From CAVQND01 sp964653485 (GTDB taxonomy: Bacteria; Verrucomicrobiota; Verrucomicrobiia; Limisphaerales; UBA8199), in NCBI GenBank assembly GCA_964653485.1, contig CAZZFF010000006.1:1-64000 (forward strand): DNA of 64,000 nt, in the 5' to 3' direction. Shown here one piece after another: positions 36,482 to 44,378 of the stretch; the first letter of the stretch is position 1, and each line of letters opens with the position of its first letter. The notes below the pieces were generated by a model. The model was given only the letters and a program-made list of their open reading frames with translations. It was not told the DNA's origin and made no database searches. Position numbers and translations under genes: made by a program.

Positions 36482-37396
36482 CTAATTATGGAATGCGCGG
36501 GGCGGTTTGGTATCGGCCGCGAAATGGAAGGGCTGCCCGCCGATGATCTGATCGCTGGTCATCGTGGGACACCAATATTTCTCGATGTGCCAGCAAACCA
36601 GGTCGGTGCCGGTGAAGTGGTCCACCCACGGGCGCCGGCGGGAGTTATACATGGTGTCGGTCAGGTCTCGGACGAGCACGACGTTCTGGCCGAGCTTGAC
36701 CAACTGCCGGATGGCGAACGGCCGTGCCAGAACGCACATGTTCTCGTGAACGCCCATCACCATCACGTTGGTGATGCCGCGTTGACGCATGAGGTAATAA
36801 GCCTCCGCGTTGTCCGTGATCGCGTCGCCGTCCTGAACCTGGAGCGTTGCGATTTCACGGGACCAGGGGAAGGGCGGCCACTTGCCCTCCTGGCAGCGCG
36901 GCACATCGTCGCAGCCGCCATCGGAGTCATCGATTGGCAACGGCGGCTCAACTCGGGGTTGGCGCGCAACCCATCGCTGCATCATCGGCTCCAAATCCAC
37001 CTTCGGGGCGTTCTGTGCCAGGCTTCGGCCCGGGGCGGTCCGGTAAAAGTCCATCGTCTCGCTCGGACAGTGGATGACAAGCACCCCACGGCGGCGGAGT
37101 TCGGCAATGACCTGGTTCATGCGGGGCGCCATTTCGGCCACGCGGGCCGTCGCCCCCCGGCACCAATGCTTGTCCCACATGTCGCATATCACCACGGCCG
37201 TGGCGTGAGGCTCCCAGTTCGTAGCAGTCTCCACGTGGCGCCACTGGCCGCTGCCCGGTTCGGTTTCGACCAATCGCCGGAAGCGCAGTGAAAGAGCTTG
37301 GGAAGTCCCCCCGCTCGCGGCGACCGCATTCCAGGCTGTCGCGCCGATCAGCGCCAGCGCGGCCAGCGCAAGCCAATTCGTTTTCATCGTCTTCAT
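36482..37396 (-). CDS. exported isochorismatase-like cysteine hydrolase
   Basis: 304 residues. A signal peptide (LALAALALIGATAWNAVAA) precedes a cysteine-hydrolase fold. The catalytic acid is in VVICDMWDKHWC, and the nucleophile Cys is in MGVHENMCVLARPF following the family cis-peptide region. These enzymes hydrolyse amides such as nicotinamide or pyrazinamide, and the large insertion (residues about 150-200, including CDDVPRCQEGKWPPF) makes the substrate uncertain. ATG 37396 is chosen over upstream ATG 37429. Confidence 0.8.
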   Translation of the reverse strand: MKTMKTNWLALAALALIGATAWNAVAASGGTSQALSLRFRRLVETEPGSGQWRHVETATNWEPHATAVVICDMWDKHWCRGATARVAEMAPRMNQVIAELRRRGVLVIHCPSETMDFYRTAPGRSLAQNAPKVDLEPMMQRWVARQPRVEPPLPIDDSDGGCDDVPRCQEGKWPPFPWSREIATLQVQDGDAITDNAEAYYLMRQRGITNVMVMGVHENMCVLARPFAIRQLVKLGQNVVLVRDLTDTMYNSRRRPWVDHFTGTDLVCWHIEKYWCPTMTSDQIIGGQPFHFAADTKPPRAFHN

Positions 37397-37521
37397 ATTA
37401 TTTATCCGTAACTGTTTCCACAATGCCAATCAGGGCAGTCTCGGCTTTGTCCAGAAGTCCAGAACCCCTTGAACAAAATGCGCTTGCAACAAATGCTCCT
37501 CTAATGTTGATTTGAGGCGCA

Positions 37522-37590
37522 ACGGCAGTGGAGTTTGCCGTCCCTGCGGGGAAAACCGCCTGAATGTCCTTCAGAGTCGATGACTCCTAC
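37522..37590 (+). promoter_or_regulatory. fluoride riboswitch (crcB motif) upstream of crcB
   Basis: A perfect 6-bp P1 stem ACGGCA/TGCCGT encloses the loop GTGGAGTT. A small CCCTGCGGGG hairpin and a CTGAA/TTCAG stem follow, and the aptamer ends in CGATGACTCCTAC. GGAGT in the first loop pairs with ACTCC at the 3' end, the diagnostic pseudoknot of fluoride aptamers. It ends 28 bp before the crcB ATG, so fluoride would turn on translation or transcription of crcB. Confidence 0.88.
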
Positions 37591-37618
37591 CATGAAAGAC
37601 GTCCAGTAGAAGTTGCTT

Positions 37619-38017
37619 ATGGTTGTATATCTATGGCTGGCTTTGGGCGGTGCGCTCGGCACGATCGCGAGGTACGCTTTGAACGGCGTGATTTCGGAGC
37701 GTTTCGGCCAAACATTCCCCCTGGGCACGATGGTGATTAACGTCACAGGTTCATTCATCATCGGCCTGTTCGCGCAACTCACGGCGCCGGAAGGACGTTG
37801 GCTCGTCTCGCCGACTTTCCGTGTTTTCTTCATGGTGGGTATCTGCGGTGGGTACACGACCTTTTCTTCCTTCAGTCTGCAGACGCTGAACCTGGTGCGG
37901 GACGAGGAGTGGCTTTACGCCTCGCTGAACATCCTCTTGAGCGTCGCTCTCGGCTTGGCGGCGGTTTATCTGGGGCACGTCCTGGCCCTCAAGCTCAGTT
38001 CAACGAAAGGTCTCTGA
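37619..38017 (+). CDS. crcB: fluoride channel CrcB/Fluc
   Basis: 132 residues and four transmembrane helices, the size of a Fluc subunit. Conserved elements are GGALGTIARY in helix 1, INVTGSFIIGLF in helix 2 and GICGGYTTFSSFSLQ in helix 3, which carries the phenylalanines lining the fluoride path. It works as a dual-topology dimer to release cytoplasmic fluoride. An in-frame TTG two codons upstream is not needed. It is preceded by a fluoride riboswitch and followed one base later by DUF190. Confidence 0.95.
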   Translation: MVVYLWLALGGALGTIARYALNGVISERFGQTFPLGTMVINVTGSFIIGLFAQLTAPEGRWLVSPTFRVFFMVGICGGYTTFSSFSLQTLNLVRDEEWLYASLNILLSVALGLAAVYLGHVLALKLSSTKGL

Positions 38018-38018
38018 T

Positions 38019-38381
38019 ATGCACCTGCCTCACGATGCCATGTTGCTGAGGATCTTCATTGGCGAAGCTGATCGCTGGAAACATAAACCCCTTTACGAGG
38101 CCCTCGTTCTGAAGGCTCGGGAGATGCACATGGCTGGCGCGACGGTGTTGCGGGGGTCCCTGGGCTTTGGAAAATCAAGCCGCCTCCACACGGCGAAAAT
38201 CCTGCGTCTCTCCTTCGATTTGCCGGTGGTCATCGAAATTGTCGACACAGAAGAGAAGTTGAACGACTTCCTGCCCGTGCTGAATGAGATGATGGGCGCG
38301 GGGTTGGTCACGCTGGAAAAGGTGAGGGTGATCCATTACCGGGCGGGCGACGATGTCGAGACTCCGCCGCCCGAGATCTGA
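38019..38381 (+). CDS. DUF190 protein (PII-like fold)
   Basis: 120 residues. AMLLRIFIGEADRWKHKPLYEALVLKAREMHMAGATVLRGSLGFGKSSRLHTAKILRLSFDLPVVIEIVDTEEKLNDFLP is the complete DUF190 domain, related to PII signalling proteins. The gene commonly accompanies crcB. It begins one base after the crcB stop, so they form an operon. It might sense or tune the channel, but this is not established. Confidence 0.9.
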   Translation: MHLPHDAMLLRIFIGEADRWKHKPLYEALVLKAREMHMAGATVLRGSLGFGKSSRLHTAKILRLSFDLPVVIEIVDTEEKLNDFLPVLNEMMGAGLVTLEKVRVIHYRAGDDVETPPPEI

Positions 38382-38392
38382 GCAATCTCATC

Positions 38393-38421
38393 TTGCCTGG
38401 AGAGACCGGCGAGAGTAGTCT
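38393..38421 (+). promoter_or_regulatory. candidate promoter for the second fluoride-riboswitch unit
   Basis: TTGCCT (38393-38398) and TAGTCT (38416-38421), 17 bp apart, place a transcription start near 38428. That is exactly where the second fluoride aptamer begins, and it suggests that moxR and downstream genes form their own fluoride-controlled unit. Confidence 0.5.
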
Positions 38422-38425
38422 TTTC

Positions 38426-38484
38426 GAGGCAATGGAGTTTGCCTCCTGCGGCACAGGAAATCGCCTTTGGCTAATGACTCCTAC
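38426..38484 (+). promoter_or_regulatory. second fluoride riboswitch (crcB motif) upstream of a MoxR operon
   Basis: P1 is GAGGCA/TGCCTC with loop ATGGAGTT, a small CCTG..CAGG hairpin follows, then CGCC-TTT-GGC as P2, and the 3' end CTAATGACTCCTAC. GGAGT pairs with ACTCC as the pseudoknot. The layout is the same as the crcB aptamer at 37522 although the stems differ in sequence, so the bases covary between the two. It ends 39 nt before the moxR ATG. No clear terminator follows, so translational control is as likely. Confidence 0.85.
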
Positions 38485-38523
38485 CGAGCAGAGATTGAGT
38501 GTCATGGCAGAGAGTTGGAAAAA

Positions 38524-39543
38524 ATGACGAACCCAGCATCTCCATTGTCGAGGGGATTGAACGCACCGAAGATGACCATTTCTCCGATCGCTCAGTCCAA
38601 AGGGCTTTCTCCAGAAGAAGCAGGCGAGGTCGCCCGCGAGATCATCGGCAACGTGGAGCGAGTCATCGTCGGCAAGCACGAGCAGGTCACGCTGGCCGTT
38701 GCCACGCTGTTTGCGGAAGGGCACCTCTTGGTGGAGGATATCCCGGGCGTCGCCAAAACGATGCTCGGGCGGGCGCTCGCCCAGAGCGTGGGCTGCACGT
38801 TCAAGCGCATCCAATGCACCCCGGACCTGAGACCGTCCGACGTTCTCGGAGAGCCGTTTACCGACCCGGAAACGGGGCGGGCGGAATACCGATTCGGGCC
38901 GTTGTTCGCGCAAATCGTTCTGGTGGACGAGATCAACCGGGCCAGCCCGCGCACCCAGGCGGCCATGCTCGAAGCGATGGGGGAGGGAATGATCTCGGTG
39001 CAGCGAGTCACTTATCCCATGGAGCGGCCGTTCATGGTGATCGCCACGCAAAACCCCATCGAGCACGAGGGCACTTTCCACCTGGCGGAGGCGCAGTTGG
39101 ATCGATTCCTGATTCGGCTCAGCCTGGGCTACCCTTCTCTTGCGGACGAAAAGCTGATGTGCCAGCGTTTTCAGTTCGGTCACCCGATTGAAACGCTTAA
39201 ACCCGTCGTCACGCCGGACCGCATCATGAGGTGTCAGGAGGCGGTGCGCGCGGTGCGGCTCGATTCGGAGGTGTGCGATTACATCCTGGCCCGCGTGCGG
39301 CAAACCCGCGGGCATCCCGGCCTGGTGCTCGGCGCCAGCCCGCGCGGCTCCCTGGGGTTATTTCGCATGGCCCAGGCCATGGCCGCGATCCAGGGCGTGG
39401 ATTGTGTGTCCGTCGCCCAAGTCGACGCGTTGGCGGAACGGACCTTGGCGCACCGTCTCATCTTGCGGCCCGAGCGAAAGGAGCGATGGCGCGATAGCGC
39501 CCAGGTGATTCAGGAGATTCTCGCGGGAACGAAGACTGAGTGA
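38524..39543 (+). CDS. MoxR-family AAA+ ATPase under fluoride riboswitch
   Basis: 339 residues. Walker A is IPGVAKTMLGRAL (about residue 73-85), Walker B IVLVDEINRASPRTQAAMLEAM, sensor 1 MVIATQNPIEHEGTFHLAEAQLDRF, and a C-terminal lid containing GASPRGSLGLFRMAQA. MoxR ATPases act as chaperones for metal or cofactor insertion and stress resistance, usually with VWA and DUF58 partners, and none are here. ATG 38524 is preceded by AGAGAG at about 9 nt; ATG 38572 is an alternative. A 7-codon frame from 38504 ends in a stop overlapping this ATG. The next gene starts 11 bp after it. Confidence 0.87.
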   Translation: MTNPASPLSRGLNAPKMTISPIAQSKGLSPEEAGEVAREIIGNVERVIVGKHEQVTLAVATLFAEGHLLVEDIPGVAKTMLGRALAQSVGCTFKRIQCTPDLRPSDVLGEPFTDPETGRAEYRFGPLFAQIVLVDEINRASPRTQAAMLEAMGEGMISVQRVTYPMERPFMVIATQNPIEHEGTFHLAEAQLDRFLIRLSLGYPSLADEKLMCQRFQFGHPIETLKPVVTPDRIMRCQEAVRAVRLDSEVCDYILARVRQTRGHPGLVLGASPRGSLGLFRMAQAMAAIQGVDCVSVAQVDALAERTLAHRLILRPERKERWRDSAQVIQEILAGTKTE

Positions 39544-39554
39544 CTGGATGAGTG

Positions 39555-40682
39555 ATGAAAATCCTGCTTGTTTCAGACATTCATGGGAACTGGCCGGCGC
39601 TGCAAGCCGTGTTGGCCGCCGAACCGGGGGCGGACCAGGTTCTGTGCCTCGGAGACCTGGTCGACTACGGGCCTGAACCCGCGGAATGTGTGGCCTGGGC
39701 CATGCGGAACCTCACCCCGGATTGGCTGGTGCAGGGCAACCATGACCGTGCCGCCGCCCTGGACGAGAGTTCCCGCTCCTCGGCCGCTTACGAAGCCCTG
39801 GCAGCGGCGACCCAGGCGCTCAGCCGGCAGGTCCTGACGCCGGAGATGAAGCAGTTCCTGGCGGGCCTCCAGACCTTGCAGCGATTTCAGCTTGATTCGG
39901 CCATCTGCGTGGCTTGCCACGCGGTGCCCTCGGACCCGCTCTATCTTTACCTGCCCGAGAACGGGCCGATGACAGTGTGGGAGTCGGAGTTGAACTCGGT
40001 GAAGTTGCCGGATTTCCTCTTTGTCGGGCACACGCATCTGCCGATGAAGACCCGCATCCGGCGGACGCTGGTGGTCAACCCCGGCAGCGTCGGGCAGCCC
40101 AGAGACGGCGACCCGCGCGCGGCCTACGCAATATGGGACGACGGCGAGGTCACTCTTCGCCGGGCTGCCTATGACGTTGAGAAAACCGTTGCGGCCTATC
40201 AGGGACTCGGGCTCGAACCGCGCATTGCGGACACGCTCGCGGAGGTGCTGCGCACGGGCGGGCATCTGGCGCTGGACCAAACCCCCGAGGAGCTTTTCAA
40301 TGCTTACTGCCAAACGCACCCTGACAAATTGGCGGCCCTGTTTTACCTCCAGCAATTGCTCAACCGCCGGATTGGGGTCGATACGGATACGATGGATGAC
40401 GCGCAGCGCCAGCAATGGATGTTGAACTACTGCCGCGCGTTGACCCAGGAGGCCGCCAGGCTGACGGACTGCATGCCATGGAAGTGGTGGGCCAGCCACC
40501 AGAAGTTCGACAGGCGGAATGCCCGACTCGAGATCGCGGAGGTCCTGCATTTTGTCATTTCCCTGGCGCAAGTAATGGAAATCACCCCCGAAGAGCTTTT
40601 CGAGACTTACACGAAGAAAGCACCCGGTCAATCCGGCCCAGCGGGAATCCGGCTCCAAGGTGGAAGGCCACCGCGACAATGA
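39555..40682 (+). CDS. metallophosphoesterase fused to an all-alpha dUTPase-like domain
   Basis: 375 residues. Residues 1-235 are a calcineurin-like phosphoesterase with SDIHGN (D8, H10), LGDLVDYGP, GNHDR, and VGHTHLP metal motifs. Residues about 255-360 resemble dimeric all-alpha dUTP diphosphatases of the MazG superfamily: LNRRIGV, MPWKWWASHQKFDRRNARLEIAEVLHFVISLAQV. In these the ExxE...ExxD metal motif is expected; here it reads E299-x-x-R302 and E326-x-x-E329, so catalysis may be altered or lost. The fusion is unusual. It sits between moxR and the dynamin-like gene on the same strand. Confidence 0.75.
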   Translation: MKILLVSDIHGNWPALQAVLAAEPGADQVLCLGDLVDYGPEPAECVAWAMRNLTPDWLVQGNHDRAAALDESSRSSAAYEALAAATQALSRQVLTPEMKQFLAGLQTLQRFQLDSAICVACHAVPSDPLYLYLPENGPMTVWESELNSVKLPDFLFVGHTHLPMKTRIRRTLVVNPGSVGQPRDGDPRAAYAIWDDGEVTLRRAAYDVEKTVAAYQGLGLEPRIADTLAEVLRTGGHLALDQTPEELFNAYCQTHPDKLAALFYLQQLLNRRIGVDTDTMDDAQRQQWMLNYCRALTQEAARLTDCMPWKWWASHQKFDRRNARLEIAEVLHFVISLAQVMEITPEELFETYTKKAPGQSGPAGIRLQGGRPPRQ

Positions 40683-40709
40683 CCAGCGAGAATTCGCGGG
40701 TTTTGTGTG

Positions 40710-42383
40710 ATGACAGTCAACGGCATTCTTGATCGGGTTTCGGACCTGGCCGGCGAGTTGAAGCTGGCGAATCTTCAGCCCCAGATTGCCGCTTGCCGGA
40801 GGCTATGCAACGGAAGCCACAGCATCGACGTGGCGGTATTTGGCCGCTTCAAGGCCGGCAAGAGTTCGTTCCTCAACAGCCTGACGGGGCGGGCGGTCCT
40901 GCCCATCGGGGTGGTGCCGCTTACCGCGGTGGTAACGCGGCTGCGCTACGGGCCGGCGGAGAGGGCCGAGGTGTGTTTCCTGAACGCGACGACGCAAGCG
41001 GTATCTATCGAGGAAATCGGCCTCTACGTTGGCGAGGACGCCAATCCCAACAACGACAGACAGGTCGCCTCGGTTGAAGTCGAGTTGCCGGCGCTCAAGG
41101 GGCTCGAGCCATTGCAATTCGTGGATACGCCGGGCCTGGGCAGCGCCTTCACCCACAATACTCAAGTCACGCTCCAATGGCTGCCAAACGTCGGCGCGGC
41201 GCTGGTGGCGGTCAGTTGCGACGCCCCGCTCTCCGAACGGGACCTGGCGCTGCTCGAAGAACTGCGGTCGCACACGCCCAGGATCGTGCTGTTGCTGACC
41301 AAAGCGGACCTGCTGAACGAGGCACAACGGGCCGAGGTGCTTGAGTTCGTCCGGCGGCAGTTGGCCCGCAAATGGGCAGACGCGCTGCCGGTGTTTTTTT
41401 ATTCTGTGCGGCCCGAAGAGTCCGTTCTAAAAGCTCGGATCGAGGAGGAGTTGTTTCTCCCACTCATCCGGAACCGGGACCAGGCGGCCGGTCAAATCGC
41501 GCGGCACAAGCTGCTGTCGCTTGTCGGCCAGGCGCACAGCTACGTGCAGGTTGCTCTGGCCGCCGCGACGCAAGCCGACTCCGCGCGCCAGGCCCTGCGG
41601 GCGGGCCTGGCGGAGGAGCGCCGACAGTTTGATCTGCTTCGCGCGGAGCTCAATGTGCTCGCCCGCGAATGGTCCGCCAACGCGCTGGATTGGTCTCTGG
41701 CCCAGCTCGGCCCGACTCAGCAAGAACTCCAGGCCAGGGTCACCGCGGAGTTGCGGGGGCAGTTGTCCCGCTGGCATCTGCGCCTGCCCCCGCTGCTGGA
41801 GGCCTGGCGTAAATGGCTTGGGCAGTTTCTCAACCGGGAGTTGAGCGAGGTGTCGTGCGCCCAACAGGCCATGTTCCGATCGCCGCTGCACAAGGCCCGC
41901 CAACATCTCACGCGCACGCTCCAGGCGTTTCACGACCGGCTGGCCGGGCGCGTGAAGGCGGCGGTGGGGGTGTCCCTCGCCCCGCCGGAGTTCACCCTCG
42001 AAGCGCCCGAACCATCCGCCCCGCCGGTGGACGTGGGCTATGCCTTCGACGTGGCTTTCAGCATGGCTGGACACTTGATTCCTCTCGCGGCATTCAGGCG
42101 GCCCATCGAAGGAATCCTGCTTCGCAAGGCGCGCTGGGAAGTGGAGAAGAACCTCTCACGCCTGGCGGCGGACTGGCGCGATCGGGTCGCCGCGGGCATC
42201 AACCGGTTGACCCGCCAGGCTGAACAACAGGCCCTGGAGGAACTGAGCGCGCTCGAAGAGCTCGCGGCGCGCTCCGGGTCAAGCGCGGCCGAGCTGGGAC
42301 ATATCATGGAAAACCTCGAACAATGTCAAAGGATGTTGCGCTCCGAGCGCCCGGAAGAGCAGCCGGCTGATGTGAGAGGGTAG
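40710..42383 (+). CDS. dynamin-like GTPase
   Basis: 557 residues. The N-terminal GTPase domain has P-loop GRFKAGKSS (residues 45-53), the G2 threonine in VVPLTAVVTRLRYG, G3 VDTPGLGSAF, and G4 LLLTKADLL. Long helical segments follow, with a hydrophobic patch DVAFSMAGHLIPLAAF (about 450) that could insert into membranes. Bacterial dynamins remodel or repair membranes. It starts 27 bp after the phosphoesterase-dUTPase gene and ends the riboswitch-controlled unit. No second dynamin partner gene is present. Confidence 0.85.
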   Translation: MTVNGILDRVSDLAGELKLANLQPQIAACRRLCNGSHSIDVAVFGRFKAGKSSFLNSLTGRAVLPIGVVPLTAVVTRLRYGPAERAEVCFLNATTQAVSIEEIGLYVGEDANPNNDRQVASVEVELPALKGLEPLQFVDTPGLGSAFTHNTQVTLQWLPNVGAALVAVSCDAPLSERDLALLEELRSHTPRIVLLLTKADLLNEAQRAEVLEFVRRQLARKWADALPVFFYSVRPEESVLKARIEEELFLPLIRNRDQAAGQIARHKLLSLVGQAHSYVQVALAAATQADSARQALRAGLAEERRQFDLLRAELNVLAREWSANALDWSLAQLGPTQQELQARVTAELRGQLSRWHLRLPPLLEAWRKWLGQFLNRELSEVSCAQQAMFRSPLHKARQHLTRTLQAFHDRLAGRVKAAVGVSLAPPEFTLEAPEPSAPPVDVGYAFDVAFSMAGHLIPLAAFRRPIEGILLRKARWEVEKNLSRLAADWRDRVAAGINRLTRQAEQQALEELSALEELAARSGSSAAELGHIMENLEQCQRMLRSERPEEQPADVRG

Positions 42384-42384
42384 A

Positions 42385-42720
42385 TCAATTCGCTCCTTCC
42401 GCAGGCGGGTTGCGGCGCTGCTTTCGCCAGCCGAGACACCAGCGCTGCATGCCCAGAGTGAATATCGAACCCAGGACAACGACGACGACAAACGCGGCCG
42501 CAATCGTTTTAATCCGCGAAATCAGAATCGCTTCATGAGATACGGGGAGGGAGACCGCGTTGGCCAACCCCTGAACCAGGGTCGTAGCGACCAACCCCAG
42601 GACGGCCCCGCCCACCGTCCATGACAACCGGGTCCGGCCCGCCCTGCGGGCCATCACGCAAAACCAGACGGCGGTGCCGAAGGCAAACAACCACGAGACC
42701 AATTGCATTCCTTTGTCCAT
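42385..42720 (-). CDS. small membrane protein, unknown
   Basis: 111 residues with about three hydrophobic segments (LVSWLFAFGTAVWFCVMA, WTVGGAVLGLVATTLV and IAAAFVVVVVLGSIFTLGM) and a basic C-terminus. The frame is open to 42873, but ATG 42720 removes an unlikely extension. It converges with the dynamin gene one base apart. No function can be proposed. Confidence 0.55.
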   Translation of the reverse strand: MDKGMQLVSWLFAFGTAVWFCVMARRAGRTRLSWTVGGAVLGLVATTLVQGLANAVSLPVSHEAILISRIKTIAAAFVVVVVLGSIFTLGMQRWCLGWRKQRRNPPAEGAN

Positions 42721-42848
42721 GCTCGCGAGCCTACCAGACAGCTTCGATGCCAGCAACCAATTTGAGACGAGGCTGGTTCCGGCACAGGCGGGGGCGGCGG
42801 CCGCACATTCTGAAACCTTCTCAAGCCTATCAGCGTCTTTGATTGAGT

Positions 42849-44324
42849 ATGCTCGAGGCTGTATCGGCGGCAACGTGGGATTTCGAGAAGGCAGCGCACC
42901 TGCTGAACCGGGCCGGTTTCGGGGGCGCGCCTCCGGAAATCGAGAAGCTTGTGGAGATGGGTCCCGGCAAGGCCGTGGGGTCCCTGGTGGATTACGAGGG
43001 GATTCCGGATGCGACGGCGGACCCGGCGTGGGCCAGACCGGACCCGGAGCGGGCGGAGAGGCTGCGGGCCGCCCGGATGGCGGGCGAGGAGGAACGGCGG
43101 AAGGTCCGGCGCGAATACCAGCAGCAGGAGCGCGAGCGGACGGTGGCGCTGCGCGGGTGGTGGCTGCGGCGGATGGCTTGCGGGCCGCGCCCGTTCCAGG
43201 AGAAGATGGTTTTGTTCTGGCACGGTCATTTCGCCACGAGCGTGCAAAAGGTGCGGGATGCCTACCTGATGTGGCGGCAGAACGAGTTGTTTCGCCGTCT
43301 GGCCACGGGCAACTGGCCGGATCTGCTGGTCGCCGTCGCGAAAGACCCGGCGATGCTGCTCTGGCTGGACCAGGCGCGCAGCCGCAAGGAGCATCCGAAC
43401 GAGAACTTCGCCCGCGAGGTGATGGAGCTCTTCACCCTGGGCGAGGGCCACTACACCGAGACCGACATTGCCGAGGGGGCCCGGGCGCTGACCGGGTGGT
43501 CATACGCCCCGCCCAGACAGTGTTTTGTCGAGCGGCCCGCGTGGCACGACCGCGGGGAAAAGGTCATTTTCGGCCGGCGCGGGAATTTTGACGGCGAGGA
43601 TTTTCTGAAGCTGATCGTGGCCCAGCCCCAGGCCGCGATTTTCATCACGGCGAAGCTCTGGACCTTCTTCGCGGGCGCGGAGCCGGAGCCGGCGCTCGGA
43701 GCCGCGCTGGCGGCGCGGTTTCGAGACGGCGGCGGTAACTTCAAACCCCTGCTCCGCGCGATGTTCCTCAGCGGGGAGTTTTACGCGGCGTCGCTGCTGC
43801 GCAACCAGGTGAAGAGTCCGGCGCAATGGCTGGCCGGGAGCGCGCGGGTGTTGGAGCGGGAGCTGCCGCCGCCGGCGGTCTGCTCGAACCTGACGCGCAA
43901 CCTGGGGCAGGAGCTGTTCGCGCCGCCGAACGTCAAGGGGTGGGACGGCGGGCTGAGTTGGATCACGACCAACACGCTGCTGGCGCGCTACAACGAGGCG
44001 GCGGTGCTCGTTGAGGGAGACGTCTCGGGGCTGGCCGCGGCGGCGCAGGCCAACCGGCCGGACTCGAAGCGCGTGGCCGGCCAGAGGCTCCAGGAGGCCC
44101 GGGTCGGCGGCGTGGACGTGGAGAAGTTGTTCGCCGTCCAGGAGCGTTCGGACAAGGACCTGCTGGTGGCGGCCCTGGAGCGGCGGTTGCTGCAGTCCAA
44201 GCTCAAGCCAGGCCAGGAGAAGGTGCTGCGCGACTACCTCGCGAAGGAGGGCGAACTGGACCGCCGGGTTATCCGCAACGCCATCCGGCTTGTCATGAGC
44301 ACGCCGGAATACCAGTTGTGTTAG
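42849..44324 (+). CDS. DUF1800 family protein
   Basis: 491 residues without an obvious signal peptide. It contains WDFEKAAHLLNRAGFGG near the N-terminus, MVLFWHGHFATSVQKV, HPNENFAREVMELFTLGEGHYTETDIAEGARALTGW and NVKGWDGG, all hallmarks of DUF1800. It is paired with the DUF1501 gene 54 bp downstream. The pair is common in PVC bacteria and Bacteroidetes, and the function is unknown. A role in handling secreted substrates has been suggested only by context. Confidence 0.88.
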   Translation: MLEAVSAATWDFEKAAHLLNRAGFGGAPPEIEKLVEMGPGKAVGSLVDYEGIPDATADPAWARPDPERAERLRAARMAGEEERRKVRREYQQQERERTVALRGWWLRRMACGPRPFQEKMVLFWHGHFATSVQKVRDAYLMWRQNELFRRLATGNWPDLLVAVAKDPAMLLWLDQARSRKEHPNENFAREVMELFTLGEGHYTETDIAEGARALTGWSYAPPRQCFVERPAWHDRGEKVIFGRRGNFDGEDFLKLIVAQPQAAIFITAKLWTFFAGAEPEPALGAALAARFRDGGGNFKPLLRAMFLSGEFYAASLLRNQVKSPAQWLAGSARVLERELPPPAVCSNLTRNLGQELFAPPNVKGWDGGLSWITTNTLLARYNEAAVLVEGDVSGLAAAAQANRPDSKRVAGQRLQEARVGGVDVEKLFAVQERSDKDLLVAALERRLLQSKLKPGQEKVLRDYLAKEGELDRRVIRNAIRLVMSTPEYQLC

Positions 44325-44378
44325 AGCAAAAGGAACCGCGCCCGCGAGGGCGTCTGGTTGGACCCATTCCATTGGCTT

